A DNA stretch of 64,000 bases, taken from assembly GCF_001648775.1 (NCBI RefSeq), contig NZ_LVEJ01000013.1:1-64000 (forward strand), read 5' to 3'. The stretch's first letter is position 1; each line of letters starts with the position of its first letter. This stretch comes from Pseudomonas fluorescens (GTDB taxonomy: Bacteria > Pseudomonadota > Gammaproteobacteria > Pseudomonadales > Pseudomonadaceae). The notes beneath the pieces were generated by a model, which saw only the letters and a program-made list of their open reading frames with translations, did not search any database and was not told where the DNA came from. The position numbers and the translations under genes are program-made. Below are positions 53,500 to 62,861 of the stretch, one piece after another.

Positions 53500-54786
53500 G
53501 TGAGCCGATTAGTCAACAAGGACGTCATCGTTATCGTCGGTGGCCTGTCGAGCGGTCGTCACCTTGCACCGCTGTTCAAAGGGTTGGGTTTCAGTTGCAT
53601 CCACGTCTGTACCGTGGACGCTCTCGAGCACCCGATTCTCAAGCCGACATTCAACCCGCTCGATTACGCCGAAAATCACTTGCTGGCGTCGGAACAGGAG
53701 GCAGATCAATTCATCTCTGCCCTGCGCGGGCGTCATGTCAAAGCCGTGATTGCCGGGTGTGAACCTTGCGTGTTGTTTGCCGACAAACTCGCCGAAATGC
53801 TCGACGCACCACGCAACCTTGGCGCCCTGAGCACCGCGCGCAGAAGTAAATACCTGATGCACGACACGCTGCGGCGCCATGCACTGAAATCGGCCAGACA
53901 GCTGCTCACCGATGACCTGGAACAGATCTATGCATTCCACGAGGAGATCGGTGCCCAGATCGTGCTGAAACCGGAAGCGGGCGCCAACACCGATGGCGTG
54001 CATTACTGCAAAACACGCCAACAGATTGCTGACGCCTTCGATTCGATTCTCGGTGCGAAAAGCCTCTTCGACGACTTCAGCGAAACCTACAACAAGGTGC
54101 TGGTGCAGGAGTACCTCGACGGCAAGCAATACCTGGTCAACACCTGTTCTTCGGACGGGCATCACTATGTCTGCGATGCCTGGGGCGAAACCCGAGAGAA
54201 CGACGATGCACCCTCGAACGACAGCCACGCGGACCTGGTGAGTCGCGAAAGCGCCCTCCACCATTCACTCTGCGAATATGTCGGCCGGGTCTGTGATGTG
54301 CTCGGCATTCGCTACGGCGCCGCGCATTTCGAACTGCGCATGACCGATGAGGGCCCCTGCCTTATCGAAGTCGCTGCACGCATGTCCGGCAACGTCGACT
54401 TTTCCGTCCTGTATGACACCCACAGCCTGACCCAACTCTCACTGCTTGCCGATGCGATGCTCGATACCCAGGCCTTCGTGACGCGTACACGTGGCGCCAA
54501 TCCCAAGAGCAAAGCGGCGAGAAAGGTCTACTTGTCCTCCGACATCACGGGCGATGTGCTGCGCGAACCTGAGCTGAATCTGCTGCTCGATATCGAGACC
54601 GTGCGCAGTGTGCTGTTCCGGGTTGGCAACGGCGATCGGTTGTACAAGACCGACCGCTCTCAAGGCCACGACCGGCCGGGTCATCTGTATATGGTCAGCG
54701 ATGATGCAGAAACCATCGAACGCGATTACCAACGCGTACGGCGCAACGAACGCCAGCTGTACGAAACGATGCTCTTGCGCCCCTGA
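53500..54786 (+). CDS. ATP-grasp ligase
   Basis: 428 aa. N-terminal VIVGGLSSGRHLAP, central ATP-grasp core with IVLKPEAGANTDGVHYC (Lys for ATP) and VLVQEYLDGKQYLVN, and the metal-binding AHFELRMTDEGPCLIEVAARMSG. ATP-grasp enzymes activate a carboxylate as acyl-phosphate and join it to an amine or thiol. In this operon it is the natural candidate to couple a hydrazino or amino acid to another building block. Start is a GTG at 53500 with AAGGAT upstream. Confidence 0.85.
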   Translation: MSRLVNKDVIVIVGGLSSGRHLAPLFKGLGFSCIHVCTVDALEHPILKPTFNPLDYAENHLLASEQEADQFISALRGRHVKAVIAGCEPCVLFADKLAEMLDAPRNLGALSTARRSKYLMHDTLRRHALKSARQLLTDDLEQIYAFHEEIGAQIVLKPEAGANTDGVHYCKTRQQIADAFDSILGAKSLFDDFSETYNKVLVQEYLDGKQYLVNTCSSDGHHYVCDAWGETRENDDAPSNDSHADLVSRESALHHSLCEYVGRVCDVLGIRYGAAHFELRMTDEGPCLIEVAARMSGNVDFSVLYDTHSLTQLSLLADAMLDTQAFVTRTRGANPKSKAARKVYLSSDITGDVLREPELNLLLDIETVRSVLFRVGNGDRLYKTDRSQGHDRPGHLYMVSDDAETIERDYQRVRRNERQLYETMLLRP

Positions 54787-54900
54787 GGCCACTGCCAGCA
54801 TCAGGATTCAATAAACCAGGCCGTCGCCCTCCTCTTCCAGTCGATAACAGACAGGACGGGCCACGGCTGCGCCGCGACCTCATTTCATGTGTGCAGGCTT

Positions 54901-56811
54901 ATGAAAATTACCCGTACCTTTCCGTCATCCTTTGATCTGCAATCCGGGCAAGTAAACGTTCGCGAGATCACCCTGGCCCCCTCGAAAAAGACCAACATCC
55001 ACAATCACCACGACCGCGAATGCTGGTCAGTGCTCAGTGGTGAAGGCGTGCTGACGTCGGGCGCGCAACGCGTGACGATCCGTGCCGGCGATCATGTGCT
55101 TTTCATGCCGTTCGAAGAGCACACGGTCGAAAATCAGGGCGACGCAGACTTGCGCTTCACCTCGCACTGGTTCGTCGACTGGAGTGCGGTCGCCAATGAA
55201 CACGATTCCCGCTCGCCAGCCGACGAGCACGTATTGATCGAGACGGCATTCCCGACGCCTAACGGCCCCTTGCATCTGGGGCATCTGTCGGGCGCATACC
55301 TCATGGCGGACGTTCTCAAACGCAGTTGCGAACTGACCGGCATCGACTCGTTTGCCTACTGCGGAACGTACGGCCACACCAATCACATCGACAAAACCGC
55401 CGCCGCCAAAGGCTTGACCTACGACGCGCTGGTGGCCAGTTGCGAAGGCGTCATCGGCAACGACCTTGAGATGTTCCACATCCAGTACGATGCTTTCCTG
55501 CCGCATTTTCCGGTTTCGCAAGGCTTCGAAAAGGCAAAAACGAGGTTCATCGATCTGTTGATGCAATCCGGTTTCCTCATCGCGCGCACGGTCGATCATC
55601 CTTACAGCGAAGCGTTGCAGCAGTTTGTCTGCGAGAGCTACGTCGCCGGTCAGTGTCCGCATTGCGCGAGCATGACCATCGCCATGGAGTGCGAAAATTG
55701 CGGTCTCTATCAGGATGAATGCAACCTGCTCGAACCGGTTCATTCGCTGACAAAAGAGCCGCTCGTGCAGCGCAAGGTCGAGCGTCTGTATCTGCGGCTC
55801 GACCACTCGATCATCGGTGAAATAGCGGCACTTCTGTACAGCCACAACACCGCTGCCAGCCGTATCTGCTACGACCGTTTGCTGGAATACATCAATGCCG
55901 GCGCCCTTCACGACATCCCGGTGTCGTCCTTGCGCGGTCAAGGCGTGCCCGTGAAAGGCGAGCAAGTGCTGACCGTGGTGATGGAGCGGGCACTCCGATC
56001 GTTTTTTGGCCTGTCGCTTTACCCTGTCGCTACCCGACACCTGTTCTTTTGCGGCTTCGACAACCTCTGCGGTTCGGGGATTCTGCTGCCGTACGTGTTG
56101 AAAGTTCTCGGCATTGCCGATGCGCAACTGCCGGTCGCCGCCATCAACCACTTCAGCTTGCTGGATAACCGCAAATTTTCTACCGGTGCCAATCACGCGA
56201 TATGGGCCAACGATTTTTTGCAGGCCTACCCCGCCGATCTGGCGCGCCTTTATCTGTGCCATTTGCACAACCCGACCGGCGAAAGCAACTTCCGCGTTGC
56301 TGAGTTTGGCAACTATTCGCGGCGGTTTGTGCACACGCTGATCGACGTCTTCGCCAATGGCCGCGAACTCGTCGCACACTTTGCCGATGGCCCGATCGAG
56401 GCCGGGCCGTGGCTGAAGCAGGACATCGCGTTTTATCGTGAACTGAGCGCGGCCATGGACTACTGCCTCGATCATTACGCGCATCACTCGCCGCGCGCCG
56501 CCGTCCACAGAATTGATTATCTGCTGGAAGTAATCGCTGACTACATCGGCCAGAGTTACGCCTATCGCGATGATCGCAACCTGTTGCGCACCAAGGTCGC
56601 GTTAATCCTGCATGCCTATCAGTGCCTGGCTTACTGCCTGTTTCCGGCGATGCCGGAGTTGGCGACGCAACTCTTCAGCGGCCTCGGCGCAGAGCGCACG
56701 CAATGGCACGCCGAGCGCCGTGCCGTACGCATCACCGAGCGTGCCCAGACTGGCATCGACGCAATTGTCGAGGTCTTGAGCAGCCTGCAGAAAAAGGTCG
56801 CGCAAGCATGA
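54901..56811 (+). CDS. Cupin/methionyl-tRNA-synthetase-like fusion (hydrazine synthetase type)
   Basis: 636 aa. Residues 1-95 are a cupin: metal ligands around H34, H36 or H37 (NIHNHHDRECWSVLSG) and H74. Residues 110-630 resemble class I MetRS: HLGH at 125-128 (HIGH motif), a zinc knuckle with C252, C255, C264 and C267, and KFSTG at 425-429 in place of KMSKS. Real MetRS has no cupin, and KMSKS is normally conserved. Cupin-MetRS fusions such as Spb40 (s56-p1) and Tri28 (triacsin) join N6-hydroxylysine to glycine through an N-N bond. An ATG at 54889 is also possible. The stop overlaps the next start. Confidence 0.88.
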   Translation: MKITRTFPSSFDLQSGQVNVREITLAPSKKTNIHNHHDRECWSVLSGEGVLTSGAQRVTIRAGDHVLFMPFEEHTVENQGDADLRFTSHWFVDWSAVANEHDSRSPADEHVLIETAFPTPNGPLHLGHLSGAYLMADVLKRSCELTGIDSFAYCGTYGHTNHIDKTAAAKGLTYDALVASCEGVIGNDLEMFHIQYDAFLPHFPVSQGFEKAKTRFIDLLMQSGFLIARTVDHPYSEALQQFVCESYVAGQCPHCASMTIAMECENCGLYQDECNLLEPVHSLTKEPLVQRKVERLYLRLDHSIIGEIAALLYSHNTAASRICYDRLLEYINAGALHDIPVSSLRGQGVPVKGEQVLTVVMERALRSFFGLSLYPVATRHLFFCGFDNLCGSGILLPYVLKVLGIADAQLPVAAINHFSLLDNRKFSTGANHAIWANDFLQAYPADLARLYLCHLHNPTGESNFRVAEFGNYSRRFVHTLIDVFANGRELVAHFADGPIEAGPWLKQDIAFYRELSAAMDYCLDHYAHHSPRAAVHRIDYLLEVIADYIGQSYAYRDDRNLLRTKVALILHAYQCLAYCLFPAMPELATQLFSGLGAERTQWHAERRAVRITERAQTGIDAIVEVLSSLQKKVAQA

Positions 56812-57974
56812 AAAAGACCATCGCACTGATCGGTTGCGGCAATCTCGGTTTTCCGCTGGCGTTGCACATCGGCCAACTGGGGTTCGACACCTTGCATGTT
56901 CACGATCTGGATGCGCGCAAGGCGGCGCAACTCAAAAGTGACATTCAGCAGGCCAATCCGGCCTTGCATGTCGTCGACCATCTCGACACCCATGAACTGG
57001 ACGTGGTGCTACTGGCGCTCAGCGGGCCGGCGACCATTGCCTTCGTCACCGATGAACGCAACTACGCCTTGTTCAAGGGTCGCGCGGTTTTCGTCAGCCT
57101 CGGCCGCCCCAGCTACGACGATTTCGCCGCGCACGAAGCGCTGCAAGGCTTTTTGCTCGAACGTAACGCCGCCCTGCTCTTCGGATTCGGCGTGGAACCG
57201 GGCCTCGTCGAACTGCTGATGCACGACCTCGCGGCACGCTACGAACCGGGCATGGTGAAGAGTCTGAGCGCGTTTTGCGGCGGCGTCCCGCAGCATCCCA
57301 CGCCGCCACTGAACTACGATCTGTTGTTTGGTGATCGCCTGCCCGCGCTCAATCGCAAAGCGCTGATGAAGCTCGACGGCCACCTCGGGCATTGCCTGCG
57401 TTTCGACATGAAAGAGTCCCGGTTCATCGAAGAGGTGGGCCTGCTTGAGGTCTACCACGACGGTCTTTCGCCTTACCTTTTGCGCTCGCCGCACCTGCAG
57501 GCCATTCCAACGATCAAGCAACAGACCGCCCGCTGGCCGGGCTTTCATGACAGCGTGCGCAGCCTGATCGCGTTGGGTTTACTCGATGAGCAGGCATTGC
57601 CTGGCAGCACCGTCTCACCGAGCGATCTGGTGCACGACATCCTGGTGCGCAACGGCAGGCTCGCGCGTAACCGCCCGGACGTCAGCTTTGTGGAAGTGGT
57701 GGCCGAGCTGGTCTCGGGTGACCGCACGACCCTGCGCATCATCTCCCGGTTTGACGACGACACGGGGTTGACCGGCATGGCACAACTGACCAGTTTCCTC
57801 GCCGCGTGGTCGGCACGTCGGGTTGCGCACGACCCGGCGTCATACCAAGCGGGGCTGACCCTCAGCCATGAGTTTTATGACGGCGAGGCAACGCGTGAAC
57901 TGCTGGCGGCGTATCAGCAATACGTGAAGTGCAGCGTACGCTCGTCAGTACAGCCTCATGACGTATCTCTCTAA
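56808..57974 (+). CDS. Saccharopine-dehydrogenase-like enzyme of the hydrazine operon
   Basis: 388 aa. Rossmann motif ALIGCGNLGFPLALHIG at the N-terminus, then FGFGVEPGLVELLMHDLA and CGGVPQHPTPPLNYDL, the LYS9-type saccharopine dehydrogenase pattern. It overlaps the cupin-MetRS gene by four bases (ATGA), so the two are translated together. Saccharopine is a lysine N6-linked to a carbon-bearing acid. A lysine N6-N-linked hydrazine from the previous enzyme would have similar shape, so NAD(P)-dependent cleavage to a hydrazino acid and allysine is plausible. Known clusters use a flavin oxidase for that step. Confidence 0.82.
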   Translation: MKKTIALIGCGNLGFPLALHIGQLGFDTLHVHDLDARKAAQLKSDIQQANPALHVVDHLDTHELDVVLLALSGPATIAFVTDERNYALFKGRAVFVSLGRPSYDDFAAHEALQGFLLERNAALLFGFGVEPGLVELLMHDLAARYEPGMVKSLSAFCGGVPQHPTPPLNYDLLFGDRLPALNRKALMKLDGHLGHCLRFDMKESRFIEEVGLLEVYHDGLSPYLLRSPHLQAIPTIKQQTARWPGFHDSVRSLIALGLLDEQALPGSTVSPSDLVHDILVRNGRLARNRPDVSFVEVVAELVSGDRTTLRIISRFDDDTGLTGMAQLTSFLAAWSARRVAHDPASYQAGLTLSHEFYDGEATRELLAAYQQYVKCSVRSSVQPHDVSL

Positions 57975-57998
57975 CCCCATACTTTCGACAGGACGTCC

Positions 57999-59195
57999 AT
58001 GACCGCCACCCTACCTATCCCACTGACCCGGCCCGAACTGAAAGTCGTGACGATCGTCACCCTGTTGCTGCTGGTCGGTTTGCTGGGCACCGATATCCAC
58101 CTTTCCGCGTTACCGCGAATGATGCAGGACATGCACACCACCCAGTCGCTGATGCAATCATCGATTTCGGTGTTCCTGTTCGGCATCGGCCTGAGCGCGC
58201 TGGTCTACGGCCCGCTCAGCGATGTTTATGGCCGCAAGCCCGTCGTCCTGACCGGGCTGGTCATCGCCATCTTCGGTAATCTGCTGGGTGCGTCACTGTC
58301 CGAAATCGGACCTTTCCTGGGTGCACGCTTCATTCAGGGGGTCGGCAGCGGCGTATGCCTGGCGCTGTCGCGCATCGTGCTTTCGGACATTGTGCGCGCC
58401 GATCGATACGCGATTACCAGTTCCTACATCACCTTGTTCACCGGATTGTCGATCGTGCTCGGCCCGGTCATCGGCAGCTTCATCGAAATGTGGTTTGGCT
58501 GGCGGGCCAACTTCATCACGCTGGCGATTCTGCTGGCGGGAATGCTGATGGTGTACGCCTCGCAGTGCCCGGAAACCAACGCTTACCGAAACAAAAACCT
58601 GCGCATCGGGAATGTCATCGCGAACTATAAGTTCGTCCTGCAAAACCCGACGTTCGTCTGCGCCGCGACACTGGCGGGCATCGGCATGTCGTGCTTCGTG
58701 ATGTACACCGCAACCAGTCCGTTCGTGTTGCAGCAACAGTTCGGCTTTTCACCGACGCTGTACGGTTGGGTCACGGCGCTGGTCAGTGCGGGGTTGCTGA
58801 TCAGTCGCTCGTTGCTGCCGCGACTTATCCGCCAGTACGGAATGATCAGAATAATCCGCCTGGGATTGCTCATTCTGCTCGCCTGCGGCGCTTCACTGCT
58901 GATCCTCAGCCGGCTCTGGGGCCTGTCGACGTTGTCCTTTCTGGCGAGCGTGTCGGGCGTATTTTTCAGCTATACGTTCATCGTGCTCTGCGCATCGGCG
59001 ATTTCGATGACACCCTTTACCGACAAGCGCGGCGCCGCCGGTGCCGTTTATTCCTGTTCGCAAATGGCCCTGGCGTTTGCCGTCAATTCGCTGGCTTCGT
59101 CATTCTCCGGCAATGAAGTGCTGCTGCTCGGCGTGACCTTCATCGTGTTGCCGATTGTGGGTCTGTTGCTTTGCCGACGCATGCAGACCGAGTGA
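57999..59195 (+). CDS. MFS exporter, Bcr/CflA-like
   Basis: 398 aa with 12 membrane helices. GPLSDVYGRKPVVLTG is the conserved MFS loop 2-3 motif (G-x-L-x-D-x-x-G-R-K/R), and GPVIGSFIEMWFGWRANF is drug-exporter-like (motif C region). It ends the plus-strand operon 24 bp after the dehydrogenase-like gene, so it most likely exports the product or protects the cell from it. Confidence 0.87.
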   Translation: MTATLPIPLTRPELKVVTIVTLLLLVGLLGTDIHLSALPRMMQDMHTTQSLMQSSISVFLFGIGLSALVYGPLSDVYGRKPVVLTGLVIAIFGNLLGASLSEIGPFLGARFIQGVGSGVCLALSRIVLSDIVRADRYAITSSYITLFTGLSIVLGPVIGSFIEMWFGWRANFITLAILLAGMLMVYASQCPETNAYRNKNLRIGNVIANYKFVLQNPTFVCAATLAGIGMSCFVMYTATSPFVLQQQFGFSPTLYGWVTALVSAGLLISRSLLPRLIRQYGMIRIIRLGLLILLACGASLLILSRLWGLSTLSFLASVSGVFFSYTFIVLCASAISMTPFTDKRGAAGAVYSCSQMALAFAVNSLASSFSGNEVLLLGVTFIVLPIVGLLLCRRMQTE

Positions 59196-59273
59196 AGCGG
59201 GGATGGCCGCTGTTGCAGGCGTCACAACGGCAGCGGCCGATCCTGCACCACCCGTTTCATCATCAGCGTCGGG

Positions 59274-60686
59274 TCAGATCAATGTTTTCGGCTCCAGGTA
59301 CGCGTTCATGCCCCACTTGCCCATTTCGCGGCCAAGGCCTGAGTGCTTGAACCCACCGAACGGTGCGCGCGGTTCGTGGGCCAGCGTGTTGATGAGCACA
59401 CGTCCGCAATTGATCTGGCGGGCGATACGCCCGCAACGTTCGGTGTTCGTCCCCAGCACCAGTGCGCTCAGGCCATAGTCCGTATCGTTGGCAATACTGA
59501 TCGCTGCAGCGTCATCTTCGTAGGGAATGATCGTCAGCACGGGGCCGAAAATTTCCTCACGGGAAATGCGCATCTGGTTATTGGCATCGGTGAAAATCGT
59601 CGGTTTGACGAACCAGCCGGCGTGCAGACCTTCTGGTCGACCTTCGCCACCGGCCAGCAATCGTGCGCCCTCTTGCTGGCCGAGTTGAATGTAACGCTGT
59701 ACCCGCTCCCATTGTTTCTGGCTGACCATCGGGCCGATGTCCGTGTCAGCCTTGCGCGGATCGCCCGATTGAATCTGTGCGACGTGCGCCTGCGCCACTT
59801 TCTCGAACTCTGCCAACCGCGTGCGCGGCACCAGGATCCGGGTGCCGGCGATGCAAGCCTGGCCGCTGTTGAGAAACCCGGCTTGCAGCACCAACGGCAT
59901 GATCGCCGGGAAGTCGGCATCATCGAGCACCACGGTCGGGGACTTGCCGCCCAGTTCGAGCGTTACGCGTTTCATCGTGTCGGCGCTGGTTCTGAGCAGA
60001 TGCTGGCCGACAGCGGAGGAGCCGGTGAACGAGATCTTGGCCACATCGGGATGGCGGGCGATTTCCTCGCCCACCACATCGCCGCGGCCGTTGACGATGT
60101 TGAAGACACCCGGCGGCAGCCCCGCTTCGTGCAGAGCCCTGAGCACAACCTGCGTCTGCAACGCACTCATTTCGCTGGGTTTGATGACGGAGGTGCAACC
60201 TGTTGCGAGTGCGGTGGCCAGCTTGCTGCAGATGAAGCCCGCATTGCTGTTCCAGGGCGTAATCAGACCGGTAACGCCCACGGGCGTCAGCACGACCGTG
60301 GCGATACCGACCTGTTCCTCGAACTCGAACGCTTGCAGTGCATCGATGGCCTGCGCGATCACATCTGCCGGATAAGTCGCCATCCAGCGTCCGCGAACCG
60401 CAGGGGCGCCGTACTCGGCCAGGATGGCTTCGTGCAATTCCTGCTCCCGGGCCGCCAGCGCCCGGTGCATGCGTTGCAGCGCCGCGATACGCTCCTCGCG
60501 GGTGGTTAGCGCCCAGGCCGGAAACGCCGCTTTGGCGGCGGCGATGGCGCGCTGCGCGTCCAGTGCATCGCCCAAGCGAACCTGGCCGATGACCTCCTCG
60601 GTGCTCGGGTTATGCAGGTCGAACCATTCCTGGCCATGAGGAAGGACGAACTCTCCATTGATGTAGATGTGTTCAATGCGTTGCAT
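59274..60686 (-). CDS. Aldehyde dehydrogenase (NAD(P)-dependent)
   Basis: 470 aa. Catalytic Glu in LELGGKSP, catalytic Cys in GQACIAG, cofactor-binding ITPWN and FTGSSAVG, and the C-terminal EPRAPFGGFKHSGLGRE. Oxidises an aldehyde to its acid. It is convergent with the MFS exporter and divergent from a LysR regulator gene, which most likely controls it. Oxidation of allysine released by the neighbouring hydrazine operon is conceivable but not shown. Confidence 0.9.
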   Translation of the reverse strand: MQRIEHIYINGEFVLPHGQEWFDLHNPSTEEVIGQVRLGDALDAQRAIAAAKAAFPAWALTTREERIAALQRMHRALAAREQELHEAILAEYGAPAVRGRWMATYPADVIAQAIDALQAFEFEEQVGIATVVLTPVGVTGLITPWNSNAGFICSKLATALATGCTSVIKPSEMSALQTQVVLRALHEAGLPPGVFNIVNGRGDVVGEEIARHPDVAKISFTGSSAVGQHLLRTSADTMKRVTLELGGKSPTVVLDDADFPAIMPLVLQAGFLNSGQACIAGTRILVPRTRLAEFEKVAQAHVAQIQSGDPRKADTDIGPMVSQKQWERVQRYIQLGQQEGARLLAGGEGRPEGLHAGWFVKPTIFTDANNQMRISREEIFGPVLTIIPYEDDAAAISIANDTDYGLSALVLGTNTERCGRIARQINCGRVLINTLAHEPRAPFGGFKHSGLGREMGKWGMNAYLEPKTLI

Positions 60687-60810
60687 GACGACTCCTGGTT
60701 GAGTGCTGCCCGACTGGATCGAGCTTCTGTGAACGGGAGTCTATGAAAGGTCTATTATTCCGATAAGCCACTCTTTACCTTATGAAGTATCCGTATTTTC
60801 AGGACAATTA

Positions 60811-61713
60811 ATGCACAGAACAGGAATGACCGAGCTGGAAGTCGTGTTAGCGGTGGCGCGCCGCAACAGTTTTCGTGGCGCGGCACAGGAATTGGGCATG
60901 TCCACCACCGCGGTGAGCAGCGCGGTGGCCGGACTGGAAGCGCGGCTGAAGGTGCGCCTGTTCAATCGCTCGACGCGCAGTGTGGCCCTCACCGACATCG
61001 GGCAACGCTATGTGGAGCGCATTGCCCCGGCATTGGCGCAGATCAAAAGTGCCGGCGAAGAAGCCAGCGTCGGCCTCGATGAGCCCAGCGGCACGCTGCG
61101 CATCAATGCTCCGTATGGCGCGGCCTACCTGCTGCTGGAGCCACTGTTCAAGCAGTACGCCGAGCGCTATCCCGACGTGCGTATCGACATCGTCAGCGAG
61201 GCGAGCATGGTCGACATCGTCGCCGGGGGCTTCGACGCCGGAATTCGCCTGGCCGAGTCCGTACCGCAAGACATGATTGCCGTGGCGTTGTCAGGCGACA
61301 TCCGCATGTTTGTGGTGGCAACGCCGGAGTATCTCGCCCGCCATGGCGTGCCCGAACACCCGCGAGACCTCCTGACCCACCAGAGCATCGGCATGCGCAT
61401 GGCCCACGGCGGGCTCTACCATTGGGAACTGGAGCGGGACGGGCAGAAATTGCAAATGGAACTGCCCGTGCGCTTCGCGTCCAACGAAGTGTTGGCGATC
61501 AAGCAGGCCGTGGTGTCCGGCCTTGGCATCGGTTTCATTTCCGAGTGGTTTATCCAGGAAGAACTGGCAAGCGGTGCCCTGGTGCCACTGCTGATGCCGT
61601 GGTGCCCGGCATTTGGCGGATTGACGCTGTACTACTCGGGCCATCGCTTCGTGCCAGCGCGATTGCGCGCACTGATTGATCTGGTGCATGAGCTGCGACC
61701 CGCTCAGCGTTGA
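60811..61713 (+). CDS. LysR-family regulator divergent from the aldehyde dehydrogenase
   Basis: 300 aa. Winged helix SFRGAAQELGMSTTAVSSA, then LEARLKVRLFNRSTRSVALT; the C-terminal effector domain begins near residue 90 (SGTLRINAPYGAAYLLL). Divergent position with a 124-bp gap is the classical layout for a LysR activator of its neighbour. It resembles the CrgA/AaeR subgroup like the other LysR in this window. Confidence 0.88.
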   Translation: MHRTGMTELEVVLAVARRNSFRGAAQELGMSTTAVSSAVAGLEARLKVRLFNRSTRSVALTDIGQRYVERIAPALAQIKSAGEEASVGLDEPSGTLRINAPYGAAYLLLEPLFKQYAERYPDVRIDIVSEASMVDIVAGGFDAGIRLAESVPQDMIAVALSGDIRMFVVATPEYLARHGVPEHPRDLLTHQSIGMRMAHGGLYHWELERDGQKLQMELPVRFASNEVLAIKQAVVSGLGIGFISEWFIQEELASGALVPLLMPWCPAFGGLTLYYSGHRFVPARLRALIDLVHELRPAQR

Positions 61714-61727
61714 AATGGCGAGAACGC

Positions 61728-62435
61728 TCAGCGCAATTTACACGCCAGCCATGCGCCCCAGAACAGACTGCTGAAAAACCGCGTCGCCGCGCCAAACCCG
61801 GCCTCATGCAGCAACGCCTGAATCGCTGCCTCGGAATGCGGCGGATCGGCGCCCTGGAGAATCTTCCCCAGTTTGGCCTGCACTTCCTCTGCGCTGGCGC
61901 CCTGCTGCCGCCACCGCTGGCCCCACGCTTGCAGCATCAGTGGCTGACTGGCGTAAGCGTAATGGTTACCCGCGATAATCAGCGGTGCACCCGGCTTCAG
62001 GCGTGCCTGAATCGATCGCAGGATCTGTTGTTTGGCTTCATCGCCGTTGAGGTGATGCAGCACACCGATCAAGGTTGCCGCATCGAAGGACTCGTCTGCC
62101 GGCAAATCCTCGACATGCCCCAGATGCACCTCGGTTCTGTGCAGCAAATTGTTGGCTTGCAAGTGCTGTGTCGCGGCTTCCAGCATCGGCACCGAAGGAT
62201 CGATAGCGGTGAAGCGCCAGTCGGGTTCCAGCGCCGCCATCGCGATGATCTCCTGCGCCGTACCACCCGCGCCGACCACCAGCACCCTGGCCGCCCGAGA
62301 GGAACCAAGCGTGGCAGCCAACATGCACGCGGCCAGATCGTGACAGGCGTCGTAACCGGCCAGGGCGATGCGGCTTTGCCGGGCGTATTCGCTGGCGCGC
62401 GAGGTGTCGAATTTTTCAGCGGCGCTTGAGGTCAC
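61728..62435 (-). CDS. Class I SAM-dependent methyltransferase
   Basis: 235 aa. Motif I VLVVGAGGTAQE, acidic strand FTAIDPSVPMLEAA, motif post-II DAATLIGVLHHL and motif III LKPGAPLIIAG. Small-molecule methyltransferase; acceptor unknown. Convergent with the LysR gene, 14 bp between stops. Confidence 0.85.
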   Translation of the reverse strand: MTSSAAEKFDTSRASEYARQSRIALAGYDACHDLAACMLAATLGSSRAARVLVVGAGGTAQEIIAMAALEPDWRFTAIDPSVPMLEAATQHLQANNLLHRTEVHLGHVEDLPADESFDAATLIGVLHHLNGDEAKQQILRSIQARLKPGAPLIIAGNHYAYASQPLMLQAWGQRWRQQGASAEEVQAKLGKILQGADPPHSEAAIQALLHEAGFGAATRFFSSLFWGAWLACKLR

Positions 62436-62861
62436 GGGCGATTCTCCTTGGCTTTTGGAGGACGTTACGCCGTAGGGCTAGATAAGAAAAATTCATAAAT
62501 TTTATGCGCTGTATTCCTGGGGGGAATGGGCCGTTAACTTATTTGCTGCTGCATCGGGTCAAACCCCGATGAAGGTTGGCATCGACCTCTAGCAGCAACT
62601 CCCCGCGGTCGACCACCTCAACTCCGCCCTGAGAGGCCCGATCGGTCAAGACAGAGTCGATGAGGGTGAAGATGTATCAGCGTCACCTCACTGCCGACGC
62701 CTGAAGCACGCCCCTTTAGGAGCAGGCGACGGCTGTGAATTTTTGGCTTTTATAGATTGCGTGGTGATGCATCCGCTCGTCGCCACTTGGATTAAATCCG
62801 TAATCCTGACAAGCGGTGATGAGGATCGGATTTCAGTTTTGGGCAAGGAACCTTTTCGACA
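62436..62861. other. Intergenic, 426 bp, no gene seen
   Basis: Composition shifts to AT-richer toward 62862. Nothing with coding character or a clear terminator was found; this is the left edge of a patch that differs from the core. Confidence 0.4.

Noticed and set aside
55027..56508. Minus-strand open frame of 493 codons opposite the cupin-MetRS gene
   Set aside because: Antisense shadow; the sense strand encodes both recognisable domains.
54901..56811. Housekeeping methionyl-tRNA synthetase
   Set aside because: Fused cupin domain, KFSTG in place of KMSKS and a biosynthetic operon context argue for a specialised paralogue.
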